Assembly (NCBI GenBank): GCA_002718515.1
Contig: PBEX01000032.1
Location: forward strand, 25,735 to 33,420
Direction of reading: 5' to 3'
DNA: 7,686 nucleotides
Source of the DNA: Phycisphaerae bacterium
GTDB taxonomy: Bacteria; Planctomycetota; Phycisphaerae; Phycisphaerales; SM1A02
Shown: piece by piece, positions 6,862 to 7,686 of the stretch
How the letters are laid out: each line of letters begins with the position of its first letter
How positions within the stretch are numbered: the first letter of the stretch is position 1
Made by a program: the position numbers and the translations under genes
Notes under the pieces: generated by a model
Told to the model about the DNA's origin: nothing
The model's database searches: none
What the model saw: only the letters and a program-made list of their open reading frames with translations

Positions 6862-7056
6862 ATGTTTTTAGTCGATACAGGACCCGAAATATGTGCAAAA
6901 ACCACAGGAAATACGCCACTTTCCGAAGAGGGCGGTGCAAAATCCGGTGCAGTCGTTGCAGATGAAGTATTGGAACATCTAGTTGCCAATAGGCAACATC
7001 TGCCTGAGCACATCAAATTGGCAATACAAGCATTAATAAAAGCAGGGGAGCATTAG
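6862..7056 (+). CDS. Small hypothetical protein immediately after kbl
   Basis: A 64-codon ORF that begins at the base after the kbl stop and in the same frame (TAA then ATG). It ends exactly one base before the stop of the convergent repeat-protein gene. There is no signal peptide or membrane segment. The first third is irregular (GNTPLSEEGGAKSGA at about 16-30). The rest is predicted helical and ends LPEHIKLAIQALIKAGEH (47-64). I recall similar tails (an SE-GGA-SGA stretch followed by LP-x-x-[IV]-[KR]-x-x-I-x-A-[LM]-[IV]-[KR]-A) in short planctomycete ORFs, often near recombinase genes, but I cannot verify this here. It could be a real small gene translated by reinitiation after kbl, a degraded end of a longer gene, or chance. 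There is no clear ribosome site. It was kept because it fits the compact layout and the helical end looks protein-like. Confidence 0.45.
   Translation: MFLVDTGPEICAKTTGNTPLSEEGGAKSGAVVADEVLEHLVANRQHLPEHIKLAIQALIKAGEH
6982..6997. other. Perfect 6-bp inverted repeat
   Basis: GTTGCC at 6982-6987, loop AATA, GGCAAC at 6992-6997. It lies inside the small ORF after kbl. Neither strand has a T run after it, so it is not a standard intrinsic terminator. It is the only notable hairpin between the convergent kbl and repeat-protein genes, so it could act as a weak transcription barrier or RNA stabiliser, or it may be chance. Confidence 0.35.
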
Positions 7057-7686
7057 TTACTCACACGGTCCCCAGTTATCTATCACTATGAGCAGGTCAG
7101 ATACATCGACGATGCCGTCTGAATTTAAATCTCCTGCAGGTATTGACGAGCCCCAGTAACCCAAAATAACAAGAATGTCAGCTATGTTAACTTGACCATC
7201 AGAATTTGCATCTCCTGCATCACATTCGCATTCATCAATTAGGCCATTGCCATTTTGATCGTACTCAGGATCTTCTAGGTCACATTCGTCTGGGATGCCG
7301 TTTTCATTGCAATCATTTCCTTCCAATTCACATTCATCTGGAATTTGGTTATTGTTGCAATCTTCCGCTATTCCATCTTGAACCTCGCAATAATCAAACT
7401 GCCCATTGTTGTTGTAATCATTTCCTTCCAGTTCACATTCATCTGGAATTTGATTAGCGTTGCAGTCTTCTGCTAGTCCATCTTTAATCTCGCAATAATC
7501 AAACAGTCCATTTTTGTTGCAATCTGGAAAGCCTCCATTAGCGATATCGCAATCGTCTGGGATTCCGTTTTCATTGCAATCCATAGCGATACCAATCTTA
7601 ATTTCAAAGTCATCAGGGATTGTATTCCCATTGCAATCTTCCTCACAGTTGTCTGGTATCCCATCGCCATCAACATCTGGATCTGA
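7057..7686 (-). CDS. Calcium-binding repeat protein with dockerin-like C-terminus (5' end outside window)
   Basis: The C-terminal 209 residues of a larger, probably exported protein. The frame is open to the window edge, so the Met at 7584 is internal and not the start. Numbering from the edge, residues 2-153 are acidic repeats of the form D-C-N-x-N-x-[IL]-x-D-x-C-[ED], about seven or eight in all, alternating 16 and 19 residues. They resemble thrombospondin type 3 or EF-like calcium loops with paired cysteines. Residues 157-205 form two dockerin-like F-hand loops: GDANSDGQVNIADIL (Asp159, Asn161, Asp163, Asp170) and GDLNSDGIVDVSDLL (Asp186, Asn188, Asp190, Asp197). Each is followed by a Trp-Gly pair, and the protein ends WGPCE. 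This tail is typical of large secreted proteins of Phycisphaerae, where it is thought to serve attachment or sorting. The function of the missing N-terminal part cannot be told. The stop (7057-7059) abuts the end of the small plus-strand ORF. Confidence 0.85.
   Translation of the reverse strand, partial: SDPDVDGDGIPDNCEEDCNGNTIPDDFEIKIGIAMDCNENGIPDDCDIANGGFPDCNKNGLFDYCEIKDGLAEDCNANQIPDECELEGNDYNNNGQFDYCEVQDGIAEDCNNNQIPDECELEGNDCNENGIPDECDLEDPEYDQNGNGLIDECECDAGDANSDGQVNIADILVILGYWGSSIPAGDLNSDGIVDVSDLLIVIDNWGPCE
7311..7520 (-). repeat. 105-bp tandem duplication within the repeat-protein gene
   Basis: Two adjacent copies, 7311-7415 and 7416-7520, line up at an exact 105-base offset without gaps. 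Each encodes 35 residues: one FDYCE-type unit of 19 plus one IPDECELEGND-type unit of 16. The encoded copies (about residues 56-90 and 91-125 from the window edge) differ at a handful of positions such as EIKDGLAE versus EVQDGIAE. Conservation of DNA including third positions points to a fairly recent duplication compared with the more divergent flanking units. Confidence 0.85.

Noticed and set aside
6982..6997. The perfect inverted repeat as an intrinsic terminator for kbl
   Set aside because: No T run follows on either strand and the stem is only 6 bp.
7311..7520. Possible CRISPR-like or non-coding tandem repeat
   Set aside because: The repeat keeps an open reading frame with a protein motif in every unit, has no unique spacers and is a whole-codon duplication.
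7582..7584. ATG at 7584 as start of the calcium-binding repeat protein
   Set aside because: The frame continues open with the same repeat style (DPDVDGDGIPDNCEEDC) to the window edge, so the gene is partial and this Met is internal.

Overview
The window looks like a piece of a chromosome from a marine-type planctomycete, most likely class Phycisphaerae. The main reasons are the cysteine- and Asp/Asn-rich calcium-binding repeat protein at the right edge, which ends in a dockerin-like double loop followed by a Trp-Gly motif, and the secreted Gly/Arg-rich EF-hand protein in the middle. Shine-Dalgarno sites are scarce and base composition is moderate to AT-leaning. This placement is inferred from protein style, not from a marker gene. 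Coding density is very high: there is no gene-free stretch longer than about 35 bases apart from the first 60.

Layout. Positions 1-30 may hold the tail of an upstream gene. Positions 61-1419 (+) encode a lipoprotein with a SurA-like chaperone domain and a degenerate parvulin-like domain. A YraN/UPF0102 nuclease-like gene overlaps its end and stops at 1846. Positions 1882-3537 (+) encode a secreted helical protein with LTxxQ motifs, one canonical EF-hand and a Gly/Arg repeat tail. Its stop codon overlaps by 4 bases the stop of rlmN on the minus strand (3534-4529). The apparent terminator of the plus-strand gene is a hairpin at 3573-3598 that lies inside the last codons of rlmN.

Divergent from rlmN, with only 20 bases between the chosen starts, is a two-gene operon for threonine breakdown: an epimerase-type L-threonine 3-dehydrogenase (4550-5644) and 2-amino-3-ketobutyrate CoA ligase (5641-6861), joined by an ATGA overlap. 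Together they would convert threonine plus CoA to glycine plus acetyl-CoA. Directly after the kbl stop, in the same frame (TAA ATG), is a 64-codon ORF whose tail resembles short sequences I recall from planctomycete genomes. It abuts the stop of the last gene.

The last gene (7057-7686, minus) is cut by the window edge. It encodes the C-terminal 209 residues of a probably exported calcium-binding repeat protein that contains a 105-bp tandem duplication.

I found no tRNA, rRNA, CRISPR array, insertion sequence or defence system. The less ordinary items are the unfamiliar EF-hand/LTxxQ/Gly-Arg protein, the in-frame ORF after kbl, the terminator embedded in rlmN, the crowded rlmN/tdh divergent start region and the 105-bp repeat.
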